From the NCBI GenBank assembly GCA_023333565.1, contig JAJKFH010000374.1, forward strand, positions 4,340,001 to 4,404,000: a stretch of DNA of 64,000 nucleotides, given 5' to 3'. A program made the translations under genes and the position numbers. Below the pieces are notes generated by a model. It searched no databases. It was not told the DNA's origin and saw nothing but the letters and a program-made list of their open reading frames with translations. Below, in pieces: positions 49,077 to 59,414 of this stretch; position 1 is the first letter of the stretch, and every line of letters starts with the position of its first letter. The stretch is from Puffinus mauretanicus (lineage: Eukaryota > Chordata > Aves > Procellariiformes > Procellariidae).

Positions 49077-49473
49077 TCAGGGCTTTAGCTTTCCTAACCT
49101 GATCCCTGGCTGCTCGGACAATTTCTCCATATTCCTCCCAGGCTACCTGTCCTTGCTTCACCCTCTGTAGGCTTCCTTTTTGTGTTTGAGTGTGTCCGGG
49201 AGCTTCTTGTTCATCCATGCAGGCCTCCTGGTGGTTTTGCCTGATTTCCTCTTTGTTGGGACGCTCCTGAGCTTGGAGGAGGTGATTCTTGAATATTGAC
49301 CAGCTTTCTTGGGCCCCTCTTCCCTCCAGGGCTTTGTCCCATGGCACTCTACCAAGCAGATCCCTGAAGAGGCCAAAGTCTGCTCTCCTGAATTCCAGGG
49401 TAGTGAGCTTGCTGTGCCCTCCTCGGTGCCCTAAGGATCTTGAACTCCACCATTTCACGGTCACTGGAGCCAA
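49030..49473 (-). pseudogene. CR1 copy G ORF2: endonuclease end and linker remnant
   Basis: Frames here carry [20 protein letters not shown] and RRPAWMNKK, the linker between endonuclease and reverse transcriptase. The SDHEM motif of the family is damaged ([12 protein letters not shown] codons), and the frame is broken near 49420 and again by the 22-bp reiteration. Confidence 0.85.
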
Positions 49474-51489
49474 AGCTGCCCTTGAGCTTCACATTCTGCA
49501 CCAGCCCCACCTTGTTGGTGAGAAGTAGTGGAAAGGCAGAGAGAACAGGCTGAACAGGTAAAGATGTCTGATACCAGATTGCATATGCCCTCTATGATAC
49601 GGTCCCTGACTGCTTCCATCATGCCAGAATCCAATTTTAACTGAAAAATGGCTTTGAGTTTGAAAGGCAAATTAAAAATGATAGATTATTTAAATAAAAT
49701 AGCCCTTTGCGTGTGAATGATATTCAGCTAATGACAGAACCTTAAACTGCTTTTTGTATTTGTACATTTCTTCCAAGCTTCCCTCAACTCCTCTTGAAAA
49801 TTGCTCTTGGGCACTTAGCTAAGGAGCAAATTTCTCTTTCTCTAACACGTTGTCTGCACAGGCAATGGTGCTTTTTTTTCCCTCTCATACTGGTGCTGAG
49901 TTTTACAGGCTTTTCTACAGTCATTGCCATTGTACAAACTGATGAGAAATGGGCTGTTGGAATTTCATCTTAGCAATGAGAAAGAGAAGGAAATGGCAAA
50001 AAACAAAGGAAGAAAAGACAAACTGCTTGTGAAAAAGAAGGAAGAATGAGGGACAGGAGTTATTCCTGTTACTTTACAAATTCAGCAGTTTCCAATGCAG
50101 TGTAACTAACTCTTTATAAGGTATCCTTCCGGCAAGAAGGAAGGGGATTTGTTGAAACAGCAATGACTAAGGGGCATGTTTGTTTTAATAACTTATTTTT
50201 CTAGCTACCTCTAGTTTTGCAGAGGCATTGGTTTGTACCCATCTAAATCAAAATTAGCTTGACTATAAAGCTATATAGTCACATTACTATAGAATGATGT
50301 GATGAGAGAAGAAGGAGATTTATCATGCAGAGAAAAGAACATAAAAGTATCACTGGCCATTAATAGACTTCTGCTATGCTAGCTAGCACAACAAACCCTC
50401 TGCCCATTTGAGACCTGTAGAAGTAACTTGAATGGAAACCATGACACTCAGTATTATTTGCACCCAAAAAACCCCACCCAGAATATGCTGTTAGAAACTT
50501 TTTCTTAATGTGGAGTTTTGGCTTATAAAGGTGACTTGTCATCCTCAGAGGCTGTCCCTATGGGACTGATATGAACCAACATTTTCTGAGAACTAGAGCA
50601 TCCATTTTGCAGCAATGTCATCCTTAAGATAAAGGTTCTGCTGTACTGCTTTATGGCTCTATCCCTTGCAATTTGACCATCAGCAGTGTCGTGGTCGTGG
50701 CCTTGTAACTGTACTGATGAGTGACAATACTATATAAAAAATCTTTTAACTAAGCCAGCTGTTCTCGGTATGGAAAGGTATCTTCTGTTTTTACAGTATT
50801 CTGTGACTTTACCATAGCTTTCACTTGTACAGTTTTCAAGTGAGGATTCACTGTGAGATCATTTAATGACCAAAACATCCAAATTTTTCTCCATATTTTC
50901 TTGCGCAGTAGGTTCTCTGTGTAGTGAGTTTGCTAAAGACGTCCACTTTCTTCGGGCATCTTTTTACATAACGAAGTCAAAGGCTAGTTAACCAAAACTG
51001 GTGGTGTTCTACAGTTCATCATGCTTTCTTTTTAGGGCAGGAGATAGAATACTGATCAATGGAGAAAATGTAATTTCTCTGGCGAGAAATGTAATTTCTG
51101 TTCTGCAAGAAATTCAGAATTTGTGCCCTATATGCAAGGTCTTCTGTAACCTTTGTGGTGATAAGCACCTAGAAAACATTCAGTGATGGATCCTCTATGA
51201 CTTCTGTACATACTGATGTAAGTTTGTGTGTTCATGGTGGTACTTGATTCTTGGGAAGTCCTTGAAAGTCTGTTTGTAACTGTTGGGAAGCCACAGAGCA
51301 GCTTTGCTCTGGATTCCTGTCTGTCCTGCTGACTCTTATCCCAGAACGTGAAAGTGCCTTAAGTGGCAGTAAGGAGCAGGGGAAAAATGGGGTTTGGGTG
51401 GGGAGGGAAATGGGGAGCTCGTGTTGATGGCATGGTTCACAGAGTTCTTCATCTGCTTTATCGTTTTGGCAGTTTTATCATATGGGAGA

Positions 51490-51560
51490 GTCATTTTAAT
51501 TCTTAAAGCCTTATCTATGAAATGAGGATGAAAGTGGTACTTTAATGAAGGTGGTACTTG
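51490..51560 (+). mobile_element. Possible MIR scrap
   Basis: 'gtcattttaattcttaaagc' then 'ttatctatgaaatgaggatg' and 'ggtact' resembles the sense MIR 3' half (acttaacctctctgtgcctc, catctgtaaaatggggat, agtact). The match is short and diverged. Confidence 0.4.
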
Positions 51561-52150
51561 TGTGTTTTGCTTAATCAGTAAGTATCTGTCAGTATCTGCC
51601 ACAGTCAGCAGTGATGCAAGGCCAAAAGCATACGTACAGCAACGAAAGAATTCATAGTTCGTGCTGGTTCTGCTCCTAGAATGCGTGTGCTCCTAAGTGT
51701 GCAAGGCAGCATTATATAAACTGCAGTGTTCTTTACAAAATATGCATTTAATTTTTGTAACCTATTAAAAGAGAGCAAGCAAAATGAGACTTATAGAGTC
51801 ATGATTTAGATTGTAGAGGACATTTATCAATCTGACAGAATTACCAGCATAATCACCAAACTGTAGGTTAGGATGGAGGTGACTCTGTCATCTCAGAACT
51901 TCGTGGAACTGGGGCCTGGAGCAACAGAAATCCCACTGCTAATGGTGGAAACAGAGGCCTGGAGCCAACTGAGTGTCCCCACCTGAGCTAACAAGGTTTC
52001 TCCAGGTTAGGAAGTAGGTACCTGATCAGTGCAGGACAGAAAGATTGGGGCAGGGGGGCTTATCTTGTCTTTTCCCATTCCATTTTCCCCCCATCATCCT
52101 CCCCCACAGAGACACACACACACTTGCGGTTTAGCTGCTGTATCCACAAT

Positions 52151-52223
52151 AGATAAATAGATAAATAGATAAATATAAATAGATATCAATAGATAAATAT
52201 AAATAGATATCAATAGATAAATA
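52151..52223. repeat. (GATA)/(AAAT)-rich microsatellite
   Basis: Interrupted tetranucleotide repeat (agataaat, aatagata) with a 26-bp higher-order period: 'tatcaatagataaatataaa' recurs. Confidence 0.9.
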
Positions 52224-55200
52224 CTTGGTTCCCCTGCACTGTTTATTCTTTCTCTCTGCAAAGTTGTTGTATCTGCAAAGCTGCAAAATAGATTCTAAAA
52301 GACCCCATGCTGCGTGTACAGTAGAGCTACTGTTATGAAGTGTATCGATGTACATGGTTCTGTATACACCTTATTTTAGAAAAGCAGATTATTTTAGTAT
52401 GGTCTTCAATTTGCGAGCATGTTTTTGTTGCAACAGACCGTACTTGAGTCTAGGGAACTGTAAAATCTGACCATGGGCTGAGGGCCTTGTTGTTAAGCAT
52501 AGCACAATTATTCAGTTGCTCTAATGCCTTTGTGATCTTTTATTTAAGGGGTCAGCTTTGTGCAATTAATAACTACAACTAATACCAAAATAAATAGGCC
52601 ACTCTACAAGCATGTGTAGTAGTCGCATAGGTTTTTCAAATGTCAATGAACTTGTTTGTTGCAGTTGTAGTGCAAAATCAAAATGCAGAGAATGCCAAGT
52701 TGGAGGTCAGAGAGGAAAAGTCATCTTTCTGCTGCAATTTCACATGTCTGCACTCTTGTACTGCTTTATGAATTTTCATCTTCCTCCTCAGTCTTCTGTA
52801 ATTTGTCTAACTCCATTCACAAACTTATATGGCCTTAACCATTGTAATACTGGATTTATGGTATCAGAGAAAGAAGACTGACAACCACGGGGGACAGATA
52901 AGTTACCTCAGGGGCAGTGTAAGAGCAGGGCAATCTGGCTGTGCTGTCTCTCCACAGTCCCCATCCCTCGTTCATCCTGTGTCAGCAGCATGAGTGTGTG
53001 TGAGATACTAATCACTGTCGGCGCTCCTATGCTAAGGTTGTCCTTCTTGGCTGAGATGCGCTCCCCGCCTCTTCGCACTGCCTTGCAAAGCAGTCACACT
53101 GCTCAGCACCACCTGCTGTGTAATACTTTTGACTGGTGTTTCCTTTATCTATGCTCACAACTTCTTAAGCCCTTACTCACATTTGACTCTAACAAAAGAG
53201 TTAACGGAATAATGAAAGGGTGGGGAGGGTAGGAATGAGCCAGTATTTCATGGTATAGCTTATTTGTGTGTAAGTCAAAGTCTGCGAAGGACCTCACTGT
53301 GTGTCAGCGACTGGATGGACCCTGTGAAATGAGTTCCTGGGTCTCTGCTGCTGAGACAATTGCAGGCATGTTTTAGCTGCAAAAAGTTACTAGTTATATT
53401 CAAAACGAGTAGATGCAATGATCTTCTACCATTTTCAAATATTTTAGCTCTATGTAATCAGAAATGTGTACAGTAAATGGTACGTAGCCAAGGGAATCTT
53501 TTACTGTTGTTACGTATGCTGCACTTACTGCATGTATATGGAAAGTCACCAGAGCACTTTTCACTAACACTAAGTAGATATAAATAAAAGGAAAGCTGTT
53601 AAATTTGAAACTGGCAAAGTAAATGCCATGAATATGCTTCAGTGTTGAGTGCAAGTAAATAACAGATGTGTTGTCAAATTTATTGGCCTATATTTGTAGC
53701 AGCAGAACTGAAATTAAACATGCACCACTGTGGTAATGTAGACAGTATTGATATTGCTAGAGGGATTTAATCTGTGGCATTATCTAGAATAACCATTCTT
53801 CCTACAAGAAAAAATAATTTATATTCACTATCTCAAATATATTAGTCCTTCTATCCTTACCGAGTTCACTGTGCTTTTCCCTTTTCCTGGCTACAACTTC
53901 TCTCAAGTGCTTTGGAAGTTGGCTTCCTCATCCCACGGGAGTGGGAGCACAGTGTTGGGAGGCAAAGCTGGACATACTTGTGTGCAGCATTGGTGGTTGC
54001 TGGCTCTGGCTGGCTACTTCAATGCCAGAGAATTTTGTCCCTGCAAGTCATTTCCATTAATCTCTGAAAGTCAGGTTCTGGTCTTTTCAGACACCAGCAG
54101 TTTGAGAAGCAGGTCTTTTCATGCTGGTAAGTGGGCAAACACTTTCCAAGTGGCAACAACTGTGTCTGCCTTGCTAAGGACAGGCAAATGCTAATGCTTT
54201 CATCTACAGAATGCACTTTAACATTGTCACTGGGCGTTAGCAGTGAGCCTGAAGGTAATTGCAGAGGCTTCTTTCCCCTGCTGCAGACAGCTCTGTTGTA
54301 GTTTCACCTCTTCATTCCTGAGAGAGGATGAGTTGTCAAAAGCTAATCTTACACCTTAAGAGAGTTAAAGAGCCTAAAGAAGTGGAGGGGAAAAAAATCA
54401 TGAAAGTAAAACAAAGCAAAGCAATCGTATAAACAAATTAATTAATTGTCTGGAAGTGAAGTGTATGTTTCTAATTTTGCCCTTTTCGAAGGGAAATTGA
54501 AGTTCATTATGTTCACTGACTGATTTAAAAGCTCTTTCCTGCACAGCATCACCTAGAGAGAGAAAGAGAGGGCGGCCCATTTGGAGCTCACACGTTGGCT
54601 GCAGCTTCAATTAAAACAGGAATTCATTACTGGAAACCTCCAGAGAGAAGGCTGATGCTTCGCTCTTCAGTGTGGGGAGGAGGCTGCATTTTCTTTTGCT
54701 GATTCACTCTTGTTTTAGTGTGAAGCCTTAGTTTTTATACTAAAAGCATTGCATTTTGGCTCATGCTAGTAATAATCTTGAGATGCTGATAAAGTTAAGA
54801 GATGTAAGACCATTATTGGAGGCAGGCTGTGCTATTTTTTGCTAATATTTACTGTGTTATTTATGTGAACAGAGATAGCATAACACATGGAGGGAAGGGA
54901 ACTTAACAAAATTCAGTTTACCTCACGTTATGAATTCTAGGGTTGATGCTGAGTGAATCTGATCACAGAATAGCAATTAAATCTTTCTAATTAGGTGCAT
55001 ATGTATTATTTCAAAATCCCACAGTGTACTCATCAGCATCTTCAGTTGCCAAATGCAAATGCCTTTAATATATCTGACCACTGATGTCTGGCAGATGCCC
55101 AGGCTATGTTCCATTTAGGACTATGGAAATGTGTAGGGAGAGGTAAGATCCACTTTCTTTGAACTAGGTAGGACAAAACTGTTGGAAGGAAAAGTAGATG

Positions 55201-56178
55201 TTTTGGGAAAAGCTTTTGATTTTAAATTTTATTTCAAAGGCTTTCCAAGTTGTCTGGGCAGGAATGCTTAACAAGCCTGCTGTAGAGAAGTGAACTCAGG
55301 GTTTCAGCTTGTTGCTTTCGGCTTATTTTATCCTTTATCTTTTCTCTTTTCCTTCCTGTAATAGGAAACCCACTGGGGTTTTATTTTTCCATGAAACACC
55401 CACAGATGGTTTCCTTATCCCTTCCTTTTGTTCATTGCAAATGCAAAGACACAACTAAACAAGAAGAGCACAGCCCCCTTCCTGGAATTAGCAGATACTA
55501 AGGCAAATGCTTTTTCCAAAAGAAAGACGTTTGGCACTTCTGCAACCCTTTCAGCAGATGCAGTATGCCTGAAGCTGTGCCACACGTACATCTCTGAAAT
55601 ATTGTAGCCCGCTGTTTCGGACATCAGAGTGCTCCAGGGAAGGAAGCGTGTGTCTGTATATGCACAGATGTATTATTCCTCTGTGGTCAGTAATATACAC
55701 TGATTAATGAGCACTGGATCTGGGTCAAGAATTTTCTAATTGGAAATGTTAATTTCCTAAAAGAAAAAAAAAAATCCAGATGAGTATTTTGTTTTGGAGA
55801 CATCGTTGAAAGAAACCAAGTGGATTTTGGATGGAAATCTGTCTAGCTTCCTGAAAGGCACCCATCTAGCTGCCTGCATGCCATCTCTTTTCCCTTGTTT
55901 TTTTGGTATTTTAAAGAAACTGTCTGGAAGGGTCCCAGAGGTATGGGGTAATGATTACTTCTTGACAACTTGCCTGGTTGGGAACTTGGGACCTGGAGAT
56001 CTACAGACTCCTAAGTTCCCAATTTCTTTGCGGCTGAGGTTTCCGGTGCCATGAAATACAAAAGGATCACATACAGAGATGCTTGGGAAAGGCTTCTAGA
56101 ATTTTTTAGGCCTCCGATGACTACCCGCTACTGGTTATACAGGCTGGCAGTGAGGAGGTTGCAGAGAGAAGTCCCGAA

Positions 56179-56475
56179 GTGATCAAAAGGGACTTCAGGG
56201 CGCTGGGGCGACTGGTGGGAGGATCGGGAGCACAGGTGGTGTTTTCCTCGATCCCTTTAGTGGCAGGGAGGAATACTGAAGGGAACAGGAAAACTCATTG
56301 GATCAACACGTGGCTTAGGGGCTGGTGCCTTCGGCAGAATTTTGGCTTCTTTGACCTTGGGGAGGTTTACACAACCCCAGGCCTGCTGGCGACGGATGGA
56401 GTTCAGCTGTCTCACAGGGGGAAAAGGATTCTCGCGTATGAGTTGGTGGGGCTTATCGAGAGGGCTTTAAACTAG
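56179..56475 (+). pseudogene. CR1 copy H ORF1 remnant, esterase-like C-terminus
   Basis: A 98-codon frame has the wording QVVFSSIPLVAGRNTEGNRK, then FGFFDLGEVY, then LLATDGVQLSHRGKRILAYE. CR1 ORF1 proteins are known to carry an SGNH/GDSL-type esterase domain, whose last catalytic motif is Asp-x-x-His. Here the region reads DGVQLS, where intact relatives as I recall them have DGVHLS, so the catalytic His appears replaced by Gln. The N-terminal part with the catalytic Ser is missing. It ends at TAG (56473), 65 bp before the ORF2 start region. Confidence 0.82.
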
Positions 56476-56537
56476 ATTTCAAGGGGGAAGGGGATAAAAC
56501 CAGGCTCACTAGAGAAGAACCTAGGGACCGCACGCCA

Positions 56538-56759
56538 ATGTCGGGGGAGAAATCGGCAGCCCAGCTCAAGTGCCTCTATACCAATGCACGCAGCATGGGC
56601 GGCAAACAGGAGGAGCTGGAAGCCATTGTGCAGCGGGGTAGCTATGACTTAGTCGCCATCACAGAAACGTGGTGGGACGAGTCTCACGATTGGAGTGCTG
56701 CAATGGATGGCTATAAGCTCTTCAGAAGGGAAGGCGAGGAAGGAGAGGCGGTGGGGTAG
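56538..56759 (+). pseudogene. CR1 copy H ORF2: endonuclease N-terminal part
   Basis: The frame shows LKCLYTNARSMGGKQEELEA and LVAITETWWDESHDW, which carry the Asn and Glu of the endonuclease active site. It ends at a one-base frameshift near 56745 (GEEGEAVG then stop), after which the domain continues in another frame with ALYVRE. Confidence 0.9.
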
Positions 56760-56824
56760 CCCTGTATGTTAGGGAGTGCTTCGACTGTTTAGAGCTCAAT
56801 GGTAGTGATGACGAGGTCGAGTGC

Positions 56825-57628
56825 TTGTGGGTAAGGATGAGGGGGAAGGCCAACAAGGCAGATATCCTGCTGGGAGTCTGTTATAGACCACCTAGCCAGG
56901 ATGAGGAGGCAGACGAAATATTCTACAAGAGACTGGCAGAAGTCTCCCAGTCGCTAGCCCTTGTTCTCGTGGGGCACTTCAACTTTCCAGATGTCTGCTG
57001 GAAATACAACATGGCAGAGAGGAAACAGTCGAGGAGGTTCCTGGAGTGCGTGGAAGAGAACTTCCTGATGCAGCTGGTAAGCGAGCCCACTAGGGGAGGT
57101 GCCCCGCTGTTCACAAACAGAGAAGGACGACTGGTGGGAGATGTGGTGATTGGAGGCCGGCTTGGGCTTAGCGACCATGAAATGACAGAATTCTTGATTC
57201 TTGGTGAAGTAAGGAGGGGGGCCAGCAAAACTGCTACCATGGACTTCCGGAGGGCGGACTTCGGCCTGCTCAGGACGCTGGTCGAGAGGGTCCCTTGGGA
57301 GACAGTCCTGAAGGGCAAAGGGGTCCAGGAAGGCTGGACGTTCTTCAAGAAGGAAGTCTTAAAGGCCCAGGAGCGGGCTGTCCCCATGTGCCGCAAGAAG
57401 AACGGGCGGGGAAGGCGACCGGCCTGGCTGAACGGGGAGCTCTGGCTGGGACTCAGGGAAAAAAGGAGAGTTTATCACTTGTGGAAGAAGGGGCAGGCAA
57501 CTCAAGAAGAGTACAGGGATCTCGTTAGGTCGTGCAGAGAGGAAATTAGAAAGGCAAAAGCCCGGCTAGAACTCAACCTGGCCACTGTCGTGAGAGACAA
57601 CAAAAAAATGCTTTTACAAGTATATTAA
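56825..57628 (+). pseudogene. CR1 copy H ORF2: endonuclease C-terminal part and linker
   Basis: A 267-codon frame has ILLGVCYRPPSQDEEADEIF, LVLVGHFNFPDVCW and LGLSDHEMTEF. The GDFN motif of active endonucleases reads GHFN here, so one catalytic Asp is lost; the final SDH motif is intact. The linker [20 protein letters not shown] and RRPAWLNGELW follows. The frame shifts after VVRDNKK at a short A-run (57603-57607). Confidence 0.92.
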
Positions 57629-57665
57629 TGACAAAAGGAGAGCCAAGGAGAATCTCCATCCTCTA

Positions 57666-57902
57666 TTGGATGCCGGGGGGAACATTGCCACCAAAGATGA
57701 GGATAAGGCTGAGGTACTCAACGCCTCCTTTGCCTCAGTCTTTAGTAGTCAGAGCGGTTATCCTCAGGGTACTCAGCCCCCTGAGCAGGAAGACAGGGAC
57801 AGTGAGCAGGATAAACCCCCCATAATTCAAGAGGAAGAAGTTAACGACCTGCTACGCCACCTGGACATTCACAAGTCTATGGGGCCAGATGGGATCCACT
57901 GA
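57666..57902 (+). pseudogene. CR1 copy H ORF2: RT N-terminal extension
   Basis: The frame carries DEDKAEVLNASFASVFSSQS and DLLRHLDIHKSMGPDGIH and ends at a TGA (57900-57902), where related elements read a Pro codon (…GIHPRVLREL). This is a single-base change to a stop at the start of the RT domain. Confidence 0.88.
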
Positions 57903-57907
57903 GGGTA

Positions 57908-58309
57908 TTGAGGGAGCTGGCGGAGGAGCTTGCCAAGCCACTCTCCGTCATTTATCAGCAGTCCTGGTTAACTGGGGAAGTCCCGGACAACTGGAGGCTC
58001 GCCAATGTGACGCCCATCTATAAGAAGGGCCGGAAGGAGGATCCAGGGAACTACAGGCCGGTCAGCCTGACCTCGGTGCCGGGGAAGATCATGGAGCAGT
58101 TTGTTTTGAAGGCGCTCACAAGTCATGTCCGGGACAACCAGGGGATCAGGCCCAGCCAGCACGGGTTCATGGAAGGCAGGTCCTGCTTGACCAACCTGAT
58201 CTCCTTCTATGACCAGGTGACTCGCCTCGTGGATGAGGGAAAGACTGTGGATGTGGTCTACCTGGACTTCAGTAAAGCCTTTGACACTTCTCCCACAGCA
58301 TTCTCCTAG
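57908..58309 (+). pseudogene. CR1 copy H ORF2: reverse transcriptase N-terminal half
   Basis: A 133-codon frame shows KPLSVIYQQSWLTGEVPDNW, PIYKKGRKEDPGNYRPVSLT, GKIMEQFVLKAL, SQHGFMEGRSCLTNLISFYD and [13 protein letters not shown]. The first palm Asp is kept. The frame breaks immediately after KAFDT, the same place where copies E and G are broken but by a different change. Confidence 0.92.
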
Positions 58310-58389
58310 AGAAGCTGGCGGCTCACGGCCTAGACAGGTGCACTCTTCGCTGGGTAAAAAAATGGCTGGACGGCCGAGCCCAGAGAGTT

Positions 58390-58983
58390 GTGGTTAACGG
58401 AGTTAAATCCAGTTGGCGGCCGGTCACGAGCAGTGTTCCCCAGGGCTCAGGACTGGGACCGGTCCTGTTCAATATCTTTATCAACGATCTGGACGAGGGG
58501 ATCGAGTGCTCCCTCAGTAAGTCTGCAGATGACACCAGATTGGGCGGGAGTGTTGATCTGCTCGAGGGTAGGAAGGCTCTGCAGAGGGACCTGGACAGGC
58601 TGGATCGATGGGCCGAGGCCAACTGTATGAGGTTCAACAAGGCCAAGTGCCGGGTCCTGCACTTGGGCCACAACAACCCCAGGCAACGCTACAGGCTTGG
58701 GGCAGAGTGGCTGGAAAGCTGCCCGGAGGAAAAGGACCTGGGGGTGCTGGTTGACAGCCAGCTGAACATGAGCCGGCAGTGTGCCCAGGTGGCCAAGAAG
58801 GCCAACGGCATCCTGGCCTGTATCAGAAATAGTGTGGCCAGCAGGAGGAGGGAGGTGATCGTGCCCCTGTACTCGGCACTGGTGAGGCCGCACCTCGAAT
58901 CCTGTGTTCAGTTCTGGGCCCCTCACAACAAGAAGGACATGGAGGTGCTGGAGGTGTCCAGAGGAGGGCAACGAAGCTGGTGA
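58390..58983 (+). pseudogene. CR1 copy H ORF2: reverse transcriptase C-terminal half
   Basis: A 197-codon frame includes [20 protein letters not shown] and the catalytic motif region [11 protein letters not shown], where E and G have [10 protein letters not shown]; the Phe before ADD is Ser here. The thumb follows ([40 protein letters not shown]). The frame shifts by one at about 58953. Confidence 0.92.
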
Positions 58984-59324
58984 AGGGCCTGGAGCACAAG
59001 TCTTATGAGGAGCGGCTGGGGGAACTGGGGTTGTTTAGCCTGGAGAAGAGGAGGCTGAGGGGAGACCTCATCGCTCTCTACAACTACCTGAAAGGAGGTT
59101 GTAGCGAGGTGGGTGTTGGTCTCTTCTCCCAAGTAACTAGCGATAGGACGAGAGGAAATGGCCTCAAGTTGCTCCAGGGGAGGTTTAGATTGGACATTAG
59201 GAGAAATTTCTTTACTGAAAGAGTGATCAGGCCTTGGCACAGGCTGCCCAGGGAAGTGGTTGAGTCCCCATCCCTGGAAGTATTTAAAAGACGTGTAGAT
59301 GAGGCCCTTAGGGACATGGTGTAG
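58980..59324 (+). pseudogene. CR1 copy H ORF2: C-terminal tail
   Basis: The frame reads [20 protein letters not shown], then [20 protein letters not shown] and [20 protein letters not shown], ending [10 protein letters not shown] and stop. The C-terminus is of the type seen in copy F's 3' end, unlike the ALSNLI end of E and G. Confidence 0.9.
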
Positions 59325-59387
59325 TGGGCATGGTGGTGTTGGGTTGACGGTTGGACACGATGATCTTAGAGGTCTTTTCCAACCTTA

Positions 59388-59414
59388 ATGATTCTATGAT
59401 TCTATGATTCTATC
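59388..59414 (+). repeat. CR1 3' terminal octamer repeat
   Basis: About three tandem copies of gattctat at the 3' end of copy H. This tail is typical of avian CR1 and is the best-defined end of an element in the window. Confidence 0.93.

Larger units (their letters stand above)
47191..49523 (-). mobile_element. CR1 LINE copy G (5'-truncated, young)
   Basis: This is a 2.33-kb CR1 in antisense orientation. Its 3' tail is at 47191 (agaatcatagaatcatagaa) and its 5' end is at about 49523, within the endonuclease region. It is nearly identical to copy E and extends roughly 60 bp further at the 5' side. The outer flanks differ from those of copy E. It differs from E by having three 22-bp units (49011-49076), no 61-bp duplication, and small indels near 49245-49265 and 49415-49425. 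Confidence 0.95.
49524..56114. other. Intronic sequence, mostly unrecognised
   Basis: Contains the AT-rich simple repeat at 52151-52223 and a short (CA)n run at about 52111-52122. A MIR-like tract may lie at about 51490-51560. No further neurexin exon or other gene is recognised. The frame 51001-51186 follows a T-rich stretch and an AG but encodes nothing familiar. Confidence 0.6.
56115..59414 (+). mobile_element. CR1 LINE copy H (longest copy)
   Basis: This 3.3-kb CR1 in sense orientation retains the end of ORF1 (esterase-like), nearly all of ORF2 (endonuclease, reverse transcriptase) and a 3' UTR ending in three copies of an ATTCTATG-type octamer (59388-59414). It is 5'-truncated compared with a full-length element of about 4.5 kb. 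The ORFs carry several frameshifts and at least one stop codon, so the copy is inactive. It belongs to the same subfamily as copy F, judged by matching 3' ends. Confidence 0.95.

Noticed and set aside
51001..51186. Candidate exon after a T-rich stretch and AG, Cys-rich end
   Set aside because: The protein resembles no neurexin exon and no other family; no convincing donor site, and the frame simply ends in a stop.
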